Positions 24,601 to 39,600 of a stretch of 64,000 nucleotides of DNA are shown piece by piece (positions within the stretch are counted from its first letter, which is position 1; every line of letters starts with the position of its first letter). The DNA is from Eremophila alpestris peregrina (taxonomy: Eukaryota > Chordata > Aves > Passeriformes > Alaudidae), in the NCBI GenBank assembly GCA_009792885.1, contig WMCF01000006.1, forward strand, positions 5,322,444 through 5,386,443, read 5' to 3'. A program made the translations under genes and the position numbers. Below the pieces are notes generated by a model. The model made no database searches and was not told the DNA's origin. It saw only the letters and a list, made by a program, of their open reading frames with translations.

Positions 24601-27600
24601 TCGAATGGAATGACCTGGGAATCTGCCAGTTCATAAACCAGTTTGCCTCGTAACTGGGCAATTGTCAGCTGTTTCTTGAAGGTGGGATCGTAAAATTTTT
24701 CCACTAGCTCAAATGTCTCATACACAGTGTGATAAACAGGATAATTGCTGAATTTATCTGCTTTCTGGAAAAGAGCAAGGAAATTTGTCAGTGCCCTGTA
24801 TTCTGACTGCAGTTAAAAGATGTATTGATCACTTTACAACTCTGATGTTCTCTGTGGTTTCCAAATCAAAAAGGCTATTTGCTACAAAACACAATTTACT
24901 ATCCTTCATTTTTGTGTGTTCCCATAAAAAAAATCAAACCAGTCTGATTTTGTGGACTGTTGCACAGGATTAAGCAGGCTTCCTTCTCTCTACCTACACA
25001 GGTCTGCCTTCTGTTCCATTGCACAGAGGTTGCCTTCTCCAAGAGTAAAAACTGTTTGGAGTTTGGATAGCAAAAGTCCTTGATCACAGCCCCCTTTTAC
25101 CTTGTGTAGCTGTTTCTGAACACCACTATGGAAGATTTGTATATTAAGGGCACTATTAATAGCATGGTGGAACAAACTATCCACCTTCAATCAGACTCTA
25201 TAAATACCTTTCCGTGAACTTTACATCCTATAGAATATACACATCACTGTCACATGTTCTATTCTCCAAACATTTAGGTCTTCTTGCTAAATTAAGAAAT
25301 GTCACTGACACACAAACAAGTCAAAGATGCTTTGAAGCTTTTTTATTAATTATGAGTAAATGCTTTTAACAGGATGACTGCTCAGCACTATCAAACTTCT
25401 CCAAGCAATCTGTCAGACTTACCCTGTTCTTGGTGTAACGAGCTCTGCCTGCTGCAATTCCCAGTCGCTGGAAGTAAGCTTCAAAATCACTGCCTGATCC
25501 CAGTTTATTTATTCTGCATGTGGAAAAGACAACATCTTAGTGAGAGCACTTACTGAACCGTTATGGTAATAATTAATGCAAAATGCAGATTTTTTCAGAG
25601 AAATTGAGGGCAGTTCTTCTGAAGGGCACATCAGGGACACTAGTAAGATCAAATAATAGATGAGTGGCAACCTTAATTACTTAACTGATTTTATTCCAAC
25701 ACTCTGATTCAGTATCCAATATTGCTAAGAAAATCTTTCAATTGCCTAATTATGGCAGTGATGACATTAAAAATACAAACACTTTATTCATAGGAGCCAT
25801 AAAATTGTATCGGGCATGTCTCTGTCGTCTTCAAACATCAATCATTTATTTCCAAACTAATACGAATTGGGCAGCCGTATGTGTAAAGACAGATGTGTTT
25901 GTGTACTTGGCGCACTCCGCGGCAGAATCCAAGAGCGATAAATAATTCCCGCTGGGAAAGGCGCGGGCGGTGCTCGGCACCTGCGGGCCACCGCTGCCAT
26001 CTGATGGGGAGCTGCGGCGTGGCAGGGGAAAGCAGACGGCAGCGGACAGACGTAGCATTCTAAGCATTTTCAAATATTTAAGTCTTAAGTTAAGCTTTAG
26101 GTTTATGTGTCTGGCCTGGTGGGTAATTAGTGTTTCTCAGCTAAAAAAAGAAAAAAAAAAATTTCTTCTGTACTAGCTGAAGTTAGTGCACGTTTCTGCA
26201 AGGAACTATGTGCATCAACTGGGAAAGATCAGATCTGGCAGCTTTTTCAAAAGGAAGAAATCTCAGTGAGTCTAATGAATCCAGAACCTCATCTTAGCAG
26301 GGCCAGAAACACGCAGAAAATGTTTGTCAAATCACAAAAAGGGGCAGTTCTGTTTACCTTATGTCAGTAACACCACACTGAATAAGGTTTAGCCTTTCTG
26401 GGTCACAGGCCAAAAGAGTGTTTTGGAGTTGCAATACCTTCAAATATGATGTCTTAATACACACATGTATAGATTTGTAATGTAATACTTACATCCACTG
26501 TATAAACAAGGATTCATTATCTCAAGTTTTTTAATTACTGCTTAAGGCAGCTGCCTTCAACTGTTTGCTTATCCTAACAATTTTGATTTTATCTCATCTA
26601 GTAGGTGACTAAACTATGTTTTGAACTTTTCCCCCCACCCTTCTTTATTTTGAATGCTTTTCAAATTACTTTTCTACTAATAAAAAAAGTCTTTAGAAAG
26701 CGTGAGGTTTCATTTCACCACAGGAATAATGTCACTATCATTAAATAAAAACAATAAAATTTTATTTTATTTCACTATAAAAGATATTGCTAGAGAGTCA
26801 CCTTGTGCTAAAAGGTTTTGTATTGCTGCCATAAACAGCACATCTCAAAAAATTCTGGTGAGTAGCCATGGCAGATATGATTAAAATATTAGGATAAAAA
26901 AACCCAAAACATATAAACAACTTACCTGGGATAGGTATTATTTTCAGGTGCAGGATCTTTCTCAAGCCAGCTTTCATAAAGAGATTTATTTTCATAACCC
27001 TCATCAGGGCTTAAAATCTGGAGAGGGAAAGAGTAAAATCTCATTGGAAGTACCCCAAACTTGATTCATTATCACTTTGCAGCTCCCTGCATCGTTCTTA
27101 ACCAGCAGTGCTGCTGCATGCAGGGAAGCGAATACTGACACTTGTTACACACATTTTTGCATTCCCAAACAAGGAAAGCATCTCACAGGCACTTGGAACC
27201 AACCACAGACAGTAGGAAAGAAGAGGTTAAAAGCTAAAGGATGCTACCTGAGCTCATCTGCTAGAGGAGGAATGTGCATGTACACACACAACAGCATATA
27301 TAATACTATGGGACTCCTTCAGAAACTAGAACCTGCTTTCCTTTCAGCAGGCATGGGGACATGGCAGCCACAAAAGCTTGTTTGCCCTGAGGTTTGCCCT
27401 GCACAGCAGTAATATTCTCTGAACAAGGCTAAACTTAAAATTTGACTGCTTGTTCTGTAGGAAATGTGCAAAAGAATTGTGCTAGAAGGAAGGGTCCAAA
27501 CCATTCATAGCAGTTTCAAGGGGACTCAACCAAACCTGGAGAATCATTGTGCAAGACACTGTATGCAGGTCTCACCCTTACCTCAAAAAAAAAAAAAAAC

Positions 27601-30600
27601 CCAAAAGCTCTAAAGCTCTGTAACCAGGATGGAAAAGGTAAGTATTAGTGCTGCCATCATGCTGCCAGCAAAACTATGAAAGAATATAAAATAAGTTGAC
27701 CAAAGCTCTTAGAAAATCGTTGTCATAGTAGAAATAAATCAAGACTCCAGCCCTGGTCTCCATCTACACTTAAAAAACCTTTAATAGACACAGTCCTTTA
27801 AATATAAGATTGGTTATGATGTGCAGAGAATTGGATATTTTTTTCCCCAAAATATAAAGCATAAATGTTCATAGACACTTACATGGTCCCACCATATTTT
27901 TCAGACTTAAATTCAGCCTTGGAAAACATACAGACTCCAAACTGGAATCCAAAGAGTTCTGACCTCTGAGATTCTGTCAGCAGCTAGCAGGAAAGTAACA
28001 ACTTTGTGAAATAACTGCTTGGCTGCTGTCATTTTCAGGGTACTCTGGTCAAGTGCTAGGGCACATTAATAAGAGCAAGCTGAACTCTGACATATGGGAG
28101 CAAAAGCACTCTGTGCTCTGGCAAAGATGTTATTCCAACAGCAGTGGTCATGTGGTCAGCTTTTTCACACAACACTGAAAGCACAGTAAAATATTTTCCC
28201 TGACTTAGATACAAATCTAGGGTCAGCATAAGCTTCCTGCTAACTCGAGAGAAGATGAAGAGTTCTTTAAGTACAAATGCAAAAGAAGCAGTGATAATCA
28301 CAGGGGAATTGGAGTTGAACTATTGCAGACACCATTTGGTGGTGACCAAATGTCTAAACCCTGGCAGTAAAGCAGGGCCAAAAAGCCAGCCAACAGCTAA
28401 ATCTCCCATCTGAATGCTGGACCACATTTAAATGCAGAACTCCCTGAAAGAAAACACTTCATGTGTACACTTCACTTCTTTCTGGTGAGAACTAGCTCAC
28501 TAAAAAACAAGATAAGTAAAGAGATCTTTGGATGTTGGATAACTGGATGTTGAACACCTTAATATGAAAAGAACTAGCTTTCCTTTGGATATGTTTAATC
28601 AGGGGTCAGGCTGCCAGGTTTTCATCATACTTCTACTGTTAAAAGCTAAAATAACAGTGAATATGACATTTATTTTTTTCAGGTCAGTCACAAATACTTT
28701 GCATGGTACTTTAATGGAAGTTTTCTTCTCAAACCAGCAATAGCTGAATAGTTGACTTAAGATTGAGAGTGAGGTACTATTTTTATCCCAGGGCACTTTT
28801 TGATAACTTTGTTTATCTTTTGCCTGAGTTAGTGACTTACTGCAGATAGAATGCGTAGATTATTTTATCAAAGGCCCTGCAGCACTAAGGAGACAAAATT
28901 TTTATAGACAAAAGAGTATGTCTCCAGTGTGCCAAGTGTCAGAGCTAATATTTGAATAGCACAGCTTCTTCTTTCTGCAAGAATGAAAGATTAAGACAAA
29001 AAGAATTGATAGGAAAGTAAAATGTAGGAAAGAAAAAAAAACATGGGAATAGCATAGACGAACTTCCCCAGATCTAAACCATGGCATTTCAGGTGGTATT
29101 AGTGTACTGTGTTTGAAAATAACTCAGGATGAATGCATCTAACAGGATGGGAGATTGGTACCTGGAGTCACCCTACCAAGTGCAATTACAGGGCAGATTT
29201 TCACACTGGACCAGTGAGCTGAGCTCCCTTAAGAGCTATTTCGGGGGGGAAATAGTTTGAGTTTGGTGCATACAAGGGAGACAACCACATCTGGGCAAAT
29301 GAATCTCATCCTAAAGGCACCCATTTGTACCCAATGCCTTTACCTATTTCTACCCTTAAGCCTACATTGCTTAATGGAAGACAGCTCTGTCTGACTTAAT
29401 TGAGACAAATCCCCATCTGAGGATGGTGGCAATGGCTCATGACAGGTGCCTACTCTGGTTAACTCCTCATATGGCAAATAAAGTTCCATGCTTTAATGGA
29501 TCACAACCTTTCAGCCTTATGATAAAGTACCCTGAGAGGTGAAAGTAAAGGAGTCATGGTTAGACCACTTGAAATAATGCAAATCCATACATCAGACCTA
29601 TTAAAAAACCTTCCTAATCCTTCAATATTTATCACATATTTCAGGGGCTCAGTGAAATATGGAGGAGATTTGGGGGAACAGACAGAGAGAAAGTGATACC
29701 TAGCCAATGTTAAAAATATTTTCTTTCAGTGTTTATAACTTTAGAGAACTGATCTTGCTTAAGTGTTTTACCATCTTGCTTTTATCATTATTATTTTTAC
29801 TGTATATTGCAAATAAGATTCCACTTATGTCAGTGACACATTTCAATCCTTTTAGGAATACTGAGGAACTGTGAGCATGAACTGTGTACTGCTGATGGGA
29901 TTTTGCTATTGATTTTGGGGGGGTCAAGATTCTTCCAACGCAGCAATAAAATAAATTTGATATTATTCAGTAGTCCAATTTTATAAAATAAACTTATTCT
30001 TAGAAGGGCAGGAAAAATAGATTGATTCTGTACCTCTTTTGTCAGATTATACACCAGTTTGTAGAGAAGAGGAGTACAGTCAACTCTTAATGTGTAGTTA
30101 CCTGAAAATAAAACAAAGACATGGAAATTTTTCCTTCATGTACTAGTGTCATTTTCTTCTTAATGGATTAAACCCTGCAGTCCTTTCTTACATAAACTTT
30201 TTGACTAAGGCAAGAATTTAGATCTTGCCTCAGAATATATACAGGAATAGACTGCATGGTCTCACTCTGTAAGCTACTGCCACTACAAGAGAATAATGGA
30301 TTGGTTATAGCACATCCATAGTAATGTAATTAAACCTTCCCATAGCTCTAAAGTCTGCCTAATTATCCCTCATTAGCTACAAGCCCTTGTCACTCATACA
30401 CTTCCCAAAGCTCCTGTTGAACAGGAGGCAAAAACTAAGATGGTGGAAAAAATGCCAGATAATGTTTCTAAGAAGAGTTTGTATGTGAAAACTGGAAATT
30501 AAAGCCACAAAAGTGCTCAAAATAATGACTTGCTTTGCTTCTTTTCATTGCTATAGGACCATAAATAGAAATAATTTGCAGTCCAAAAAGTGGTATAAGT

Positions 30601-33600
30601 GTTGTGGAGAACATATGATAAACAAAATAATTATCAGATTACATGGATGCTATGAGTCTGGAGAGGATTTTACTGCTCAGGTGAGAAATGTCCAAGACAC
30701 TTAAGCCAGTGCACTGAACACTGTCTTTTCCTTATTACACATTTCCTTTCCAGTTGTTTTGCTTTCACATTTTCTTTAATGCATAAAGCAAGAGACAAGT
30801 TTGAATAATCAAGATTTAGAAGAAAATTGTTGAGGCAGCAGCATGTTGGCTGCAAAACAACTGAAAAATATGCGTTACAATCCATGCTGAGAATCTGAAG
30901 CAGTTGTAAAGCTATTATTTCATTCGTGAGATTTTCTAGGCGTGAAATTCTGCTCTACTTTTTACACAGCATGTAGGCAACATAAATGAAGGAACAGCTC
31001 TAACCTTCTTTATTCCCCAACTCCAACTGAGCATTTAGAAACTGGGTTTGGCTTCTCTTTCTTTGTGACAGACAAAATTTTTAGCTGACAGGAATAAAAA
31101 GAGTCCCTAAATATGCCTGCAGATATCCATTTTATTCATAGACAGGAAGCCCAAATAGGTTGGATTTGACATGGGAAGAGTAATGCCCTGAATAACTGAG
31201 GTTATGATGCAGAGCAGCTTCACAGGACTCTTCTGACTATTATTTCACACAGAAACTAGTAAAAAAAGTCTTTCTGTAACAAAGTGCAGCATAATTTCAG
31301 AAGGATTTTATGATATAGATCATAGTGTCAGACCCTCTCAAAAAAAAAGGCCAGTTTCTAAGCAGAATTCCTGAATGACATATTCTTCTCACAATCTGAA
31401 GGACAGAGTAAATTTGATAATGGTGGATAAAGTTTTTTTTTGTTAAACACTTTTCAGTGGTTTGTTTTTTTTTAAAGTCCTGCTGTAATAAATATATAAC
31501 CCCCTGCTCCTGGCAATCAAAAAAGGTGACCACATTGGCTCAAAGCACCAAAGCATCTCCCATCCCCACAAAGTGTAAGCCTGAGGTCTTAAAATCATAA
31601 TAATTTATTGGCTCAAAATATTATAATTCCAAAAAGAAAGGAGCTGGAGCTGTGACCAGAACAAGGACTGTCATATATTAAAATGACAGTAGTAAATTAA
31701 AGCAAATGCAGTTAAGAGACAGTTTCACATACAGAATGCTCAGTTCATTAGCACTGAATAATAAACTGCTCCAGAGGAGACATTCTGCACTCAGACACGA
31801 GGACTGCAGCTCATGGATGGCACTATGTGCAAAAGAAAGCAATAGGAAAATTTAATTCTGTATTACTCTGTACACCACAATGCCTATTTCATGCAGTAAA
31901 TAATTCATGGAGAACTAATAAAAATTACACTTGTAAAGTCAAGTAAGGTTTAAGATAAAGGACCCACCTTCTATAGAAGAATCTGTGTTGATGTAAGCGA
32001 CTGCCCGCTCCTGAAGGACTTTGGCATTTTCCTAGGGTTGTAAAAGTGTAATTCTTACTTCCAATTAGTGGCATTTAGTCAAGAGCATGTCAAGTGCACT
32101 GTTTTTTACAGCATTACTTTTAAGATCTCGGTCAGGATAATTACTACTGTGTACCTTACTAATTACATTGTTTGATGATGGGTAAATGATCTGGGCACAT
32201 GAAATTCACTGCTCCTTTCTGGGACTTAATTTGTTTTGGAAAACACTCACAAAATGCAGGTGCTGCCTGATGCACCACACACGATCAAGACGGAGCAGGA
32301 AAATTATTTAATAGAATTGTAAAGTAAAATAAGGTTATTACATGCATTTTAGCTCTGCACTTCATGACTTTCTGAACATGCAACATGAGACTGTGAGGTT
32401 AGCCAGAATTCCTCCATGCTTTTAATCCCTAGTTTTCCACGTGTGCTCCCAGCACTGAACACAATTTTAACACTGATAAACCAAGCAGTTCTGTCATATC
32501 TAAAATCTTCCATTTCAAAAAGGGTAAGTCAAAGCACGGAAATGCAGTTGACTGACTATTTTGAGTCCACTAAGCACTGCTTTCATGCTAAACATATACA
32601 GACATCTTGTTTATTTTTGTGCAAACCAGTAATTATGTTTGAAATTGATATTCCAATCAGCAAGTGGCATTTCACGAGATTTTGGCTTTGTGACAGATAT
32701 TTTAATGAGCTTAGCAATTGTTACTTGATTCATTTAATTTATAACCCAACTAATAATTTGTAAGTCATGTGAATTAAAAATTTAATTGGTAATTGATGAC
32801 TACATAATGAAAGTAATATCCTAAAAAGAAACAAATAGGAGTGGAGATCCTGCAAAAGAATAGGATGGGAGGCAGCAAGACTGTACTTGCCTATTTGGGG
32901 CCTTGCATATATGCAAAATTTTATTTGCAACATAAAGAAATTCCTTTGTTTATGAGCAGTGGAGATCCTCTGTGTAGCAAAAGGATATTGCCACAGTTGA
33001 ATTCTTTCTGCTGCACAGAAGAGGGTGAATATGATGGGTTAATTTTCCTAGAGATTTAATACATGACAGATCTGGCAGCTGCAGAGAAGAGGAATGTAAG
33101 CTGTGAGGAATGTCTCTGGAGAAACTGCATCTAATTTAGGTCTAAAGAATAGCAATGCACACCATCAGGATGAAGCAAGGAAAAAACAAAATTAAAACAC
33201 ATTTTCAAATATGAACTGTGCTTACAGTTTTCTAACCTTATACGGCTACCATTTCATTAAATAATGAAACTAGATACAAAATTATTAACAAAATCCATTA
33301 CAGAACAGCAGTAGCAATATTTAACAAATAAAACATATGAAAACTCCTTAATTTATTAATGACTTGCTCAAGAGAAATTGATCTTTTAAGTATCATTGTT
33401 TCATACTCCTCATAATTAAAACAATTGTGTGGGTTTTGGTTTTTTTTATAGTGCCCATATGTATGCAGAGATACATAGACAAAGAAATCACAAATGAAGT
33501 TTTACATACTTTTGCCACCAATGGAGTTCAGGTGGGAAGAAACTTTATTGCCAACTATCTAAAATTTCTCAGCAAATGATGTAAAATAATTTAAATTACT

Positions 33601-36600
33601 TTTTCTTCATTTAATGTTTCATAAACCAGCAGTAAGATGAAGACATTCTGGAGCATGCTGGAATGATGTTACAGCTGGAAGCCAAACAATTTATGTGTGA
33701 AAAAAAAATAGTGCAAATGTAAAGGAATAGAAATCTCAGCTCTGTTAACAAAAGAATGATAGAATCCCTTTGGTGTTTGGGAGCATTTTTCTGGGTTTGT
33801 TACCTCCTCTGAAATGTGCCATTTTGCTATGAAATTTTGTGATTTGCTGAAATGCATGCCAATAAAGTAAATAGATTAATTTTTAAAAATTTTATCTTGT
33901 AGATTCTGAAAGCTCTATCCACACAGCTAAATATTAACTTGTAAATAAAATTCTAATAGAAGAACAAGACAACACATTTCTGTTAAACCATTCAGTACTA
34001 ATAAATTGATATTGTCCAGCAGAAATGTGTTTCATCAGGCAATTTTCTTCCCACTCTATTTCTAATTTGGATTTTACAGACAGAGCAATGAAACATCTCA
34101 TAAGACCTATATTTCTTTTTGGGGTTGAACAAATCCACTAAAAACCGAACATGCCCAACAGGAAAAAGAAGATAAAGCTATTCAGAACCTCACTTCTGAA
34201 TTTGCCAACATTCTTCTTTCAGGCAGGTATATAGCCAGGCATCCTCCTACAAAATTAATTGACTGTCCTGCCCCTGAGTCCCTACAATGCTGGAATTCAC
34301 AGGAATTTTATCTATTCACTCATAGATTATGTATTCTTTCATTTGCCCAGTAGGATTGATTTTCATACAAAGGCTTATGGTTCAGAGGTTCAGGATCTGG
34401 ACTTAAATTTATAGAAACTAAGGAACTTCTCCAATAGAAAGAAGACCAGTCTGGGTTAAATAAAACACTATCATTCTGTTAAATAATGGGATAGATTTCC
34501 ACATAGAGACCACTGTGGGATATTAGCTTTGAATTAAAGTGGATTTTTAAATCTTAGAAGAGTTAGTGCACTTATGTTGTAAGGTAGGTAGGTAGGTAGG
34601 TAGGTAAGTAATTTATATAAATACATGAGTGTCTCACAGCACCTGAAGGAGTCTCTTGTGCTCCAAGTTTTTGCCATGAAGTTTTTGATTGCAATCTAGG
34701 AATAGATTCTGGGTACTGCAGTCACCTGCAACACACTTTCAAGTTTTGCTTTGCTTTACACAGTTTTTTTATTTACCTCAGCCCACTCTGTGGAACCCAA
34801 TAATCCAAATTCTTCTGCATCCCAGCTAGCAAAAATAATAGTTCGCCTAGGTCTCCAACCTGCAATCACACAGTTAAACTTGAAAATTCAACTTATACTT
34901 TAAAAGTGTACTGACCACACTTAATTGAAATTGCTTTGAAAACAGCACTTAACTGATATAACAGTAAAAAAAATCCTCTCTAAAATCCTTTGAGGAACAT
35001 ATTATTGAAGAAGCATTTCTTCTTAATGCAATATTTTCATTTTGCACAGCTAAGAGGGTACTATTACACTCATGAGGGAATAAATTCAGCCAACTACCAC
35101 ACAATGCTATGTATGCATTTCTCCAATGAATTTACATCTTTCATAATGAGAAATAAAACTTTCTGTAGAGGTGAGAAGTTAAATCAATACAACAGCTTCT
35201 GGAAGTGCTGATCCTCAAAGCTGCTGTTTTCTATGTCCATCATTTTACATCTGTAGTAAGTAAGTTACCTTCCATCTTCATTTTACCAAAACTCCGCACT
35301 ATTTCTTGCAGAACAGCGGCACCAGTCGTTGGGTCAATGCCACCAAACACCCAGGAGTCTCTGTGACCACCTAGAATAATGTATCTGTCTGGAAACAAAC
35401 ATACAGCATCAATTCATAACTAAAAACGCACTTAGATTATCTGTGATTTCCTCTGACTGCATCTTTAGTTGTATCAAATCAAATATGAAGGTCAATACCA
35501 GTGCTACAAGTTTATTTCTTAAAGGGAATCTGCAATCATTCACTTACCCTACTAAGATATGCAACTAAAGACAAGAAATATTTAATAAATCATTTTCCAT
35601 CTAAAAGTTTTTCATGTGTATGGCCTGCTACTATGCATCAATAGTATAATATTAAGGTCCCAAATCATCACTAGCTTTCTGTAATGTGAATGCTGTTAAT
35701 TTTTGCAAAGGTAAAATGTATGACTGTTGTAAGGGGAACCCTACAAGTAAAATGATAGGCATTGTAAAAAAACATTCTCTGATATCTATCACTGTATTAT
35801 ATGGTCACCTAAAAAAACTTCCTTACAATACAATTTCAACAATGTGCTGGTTTTGCATTGATTGAAGAAAACCATAACAAACAAATACAAAAGAAAGAAG
35901 GAATTAAAACCATCAAGCACCTGATGCTCACCTGGTTCCAGAGCTCCTCTGAGGATGCCAATGACATTGTAAATTTGTGTTATTTTATTGCTTGTATGAA
36001 CATGCATTCTGACTTTCCTGAAATGAAAGGGAGTGTGGAATAACCATTTCTGAGTAATAAGCAAATGAAAAGCCAACGTTAATAACGCATAAACAAGAGA
36101 GTTTGTGCTTCTGTTCTGCTTTGTGTGTTCAGCGCTGATCTGATGTGTGTTTAGCATTGTCATGCTGTCTCAGAGACCCATTTCTAATTTCAGTTTAGCC
36201 TGCTCCTGGTGCCTTAGCAAAAAGCCTATGAGCTGGGCCATTCTATAAATTTGCAAAGATTTACAGAATTTATTGATTTTTTTAATGATGGGAAACAATC
36301 AGATAATTGTGCACTAGAGAAATAAACTGAAAAACGTGCATAGTAATTAAAAATACACCTACATACATTTTGACCAAAATTATAAGTGTGGATATGCAGA
36401 TATTTATAAAGAATACACTTTGGTTTTCTAGCACAGGCCCATGTAATAATAAAGAACTTGGAGAACTTGGAATATTCATTAGGAACATTCATCCAGGAAT
36501 AAACTGAAATCTGTTTAGGACAGCAGATATAAGTGATCAAGATTAATAAATCACAGAATCACAGAATGGTTTGGGACCTCAAAGTTCATCTAGTTCTAAC

Positions 36601-39600
36601 CTCCCTGTCATGGGCAGGGAATCTTCCATTAGAGACAGAAAACCTTCTACAAGAAGCAGTTTTTTCTACCCTATCCCCCACCAGTAAAATCCACTCATGA
36701 AATTTTATAAAAACAAAGGGAATCCAAGTATTCAGAGATAAAACCAACACAGTATACAGCCCCCTCAACCTGTGGAAGAAACAAAGAACGAAACAATGGG
36801 GGCGGGGTTGTGTCTGGCAAAACCTCAGGAGTTCCACATTTGAAGTTATCTTTTCAGCAGCAAATCTGCATAGCTGTCAAAATCAAACCTACTTCAGGAC
36901 AGCCACTGGATCTTTGCCCAGAACATAACTGACACCAGTGCCTAGAACGTGCACACTTTCCATGTGCAAGTGACTTCCTACCTAGAATCAAAAGGTTCAT
37001 TTTGATATGGGACTACTCTGAGAAAGAAGGGTGTGTAGAATTAATCCATATTTACAAAAAAAAAGTTACTCTATCAAGTAGGAAGGTGTTTAAAAGTCCA
37101 CTCAATAATACAAGTTCTGGGGGATAACCATACTGTTTTCTCAGTGTTATGCTTCAAGATACTCCAAACAGCACTGTAATTATGTCAAATATGCTTTCTT
37201 ATTTAGTTATTCCTACTTTATTCATTTTCAGCTGGTGTTAAAGCAGAACAGAAAAGAATAATGATAAATGTAGTCTTTATAAAATTATATATTCAGACAT
37301 ACCCTTGTTATCCAGGAGATGGAGTAGTGATAATGATACACCATTTTTACACATTGTTCATTGAGGCCCACTAACAGTTCTCATTAAATAGATCCTCATG
37401 TAAACTGAAAATATTTTTATGGGGAAAAGTCACAGAAAAGTGATCTTTAGCCTTATTGCAATTTATTGCCAAATGCCATTGTCTTGTGGTCTGATCTGCT
37501 AATTTATGATCTTTTTTAAATGAAATTTATTTTTGAATTCTAATCATGAACTCCAGATGTAACCCTAGTAGAAGGAAGTAAATATCTCCAGAGTATCTAT
37601 AGATGTATTGCTTCAGAGTCTTTTCCTCAGAGGGATTTTTTTTCCCAGCATTGTATAAACAGGCAAGTATCAAAACAGACCTTGTAGAAGAGTTGCCTGT
37701 GAATCCTGGCCCTATGTTATAAGGCACATTGAGACTTCCCTTCCAGCGGCTGTCTGGAGCTGCAGGTCCTCCCATTGCACTGTGAAGTGAAAACCAAAAC
37801 ATGCAGTTGACCATTAGGCTGAAACCTTAAATTCCCTTAATATTTATTGCAGCAAAACTGGTGGTTTTACAAAATTCTTAAAAGCATTATTGCAATAACA
37901 GATTGCTTTGAATTTTCCACATTTTCTGAAGTGCACATTACTATAAAAGATAGCAAATGCAAGTAATAGCATAGATTTTGTCATCTTAATATGGAAAATC
38001 TGTCTGCAAGATCAATACTGAATTCAGGAGAGGAGGACTGATGTATACTCACCGCAGTAATACTTCTGCATCATGATATCCAATGGGATGAACTGGGATT
38101 TTGGAAATCCCTACACCTTCGTTAACTTTATGCCTGAAAGTGTACTCTGAGAAACCAGAATAAAATGTCAAATTTAGAGCATTCTTAGCAACTTTTATCA
38201 TACTGGAAACACTTTTGAGCAGAGCAGGCACCAGCATGCATGATTCCTTTTAATTCTTACATCACTTCTCACACACTGCTTCTAGAAAAACCAAGCTGCA
38301 ATGACAGAACTGCAAACCCAGTCTGCACAGCAGTGCAAAAGGTGTCCCTACTCTTGATGCAAGGTTAGATTTGCTGTTCAACCCTATTATACAACATCTC
38401 CTCCAGGCTGGCTCAGGGGAAGCCAGGCTGGTGAGTGAGGTGAAGGTGGCACCTGTGCAGCTGGTTGACAAGCTGCAGAGGACATCCACAGATGCATTTA
38501 CCTGGGCTGAAGACAGCCAGTGTCTCTCTGAGTCTGCTGGGCCTGGCACACACAACCTCTCCTGGTTTTAGGTTGTTCTATGCCCCAGCAGTGGCCACAC
38601 AAGCCCATGAGCTTTCCAGAAGCATCCATGTATAGCCATCCTACCAGCACCCAGCACTGGCAGGCATCTTGGTGCAGACTGAGTTTAGGATGCCAACAAG
38701 GACAAGAGAAGCACATGGTGCCTACTTTTGAAAGACTCCAGCCTGCTCTTATTTTTGCCACATGAATTTTATTCCCCTTAAAAAGGATTTTAAACTGCTC
38801 TTTCTGGAACTTATGATCAGCAAGGAAACATACCTCCGAGTAAAGCTATTAGTTCTCTTTGATGGCAAAGCATAACCTAGTTTAAACTGGTCCTCGAGAA
38901 ACACAAATATTTTAAAAGGGCTGTAAATTCTCAGTCATTTTCTGATGCTTCACAGTCTGTAAACCTACACATCTTGGTTTTTTAGGTGTCAAAAGGGTGG
39001 GACCATGCAAAGAGTTTCCTAGACACTTAATTCCCCTGCCTAACTGAAGCCAGTTAGAATGACACAGATAGAACTTAGTCTGCAATAGAAAATTAACTAC
39101 TGTCAATACGAATTTCAAGCAGCTTTTTTTCTGTGCACCTGTACTGAAAAGAAATTAATTTCTAGTGCCACAATTCCAGCAGCAGTTTATAAAGTACTTG
39201 ATGGCCCAGGCTATAGAACTTGCACTCACCTTTTGCAGGATAACCTGGTGTTAGAGGGTCCCCAGCTCCGTTCAGATTTAAAACATTCCCACGCTGGACT
39301 CCTCCACCTGGAAGGTTCCAGCCACCTGGATAAACATCTACTCCTGGGGCACAGTAGTCAGCAGGGTCTGAATAAAGTATGATCCCTTGGGCTCCTGCTA
39401 ATATGGCATTTTTAACCTGTGAAATTGTTTGCTTTTAAGATGTGGATTTTAATTTTTTTTATGCAGCAATAAGTCTGAATGTTGAGATTTGTTTCCACGC
39501 AGACATAGCTTTAGAAGACAAGTATGTGAGAGAGTGAAAATTACTCCAGATTCAGCAGAAGAACCAAGCATAGTGAAATGCAGTATGTTCATTTTTTTGT

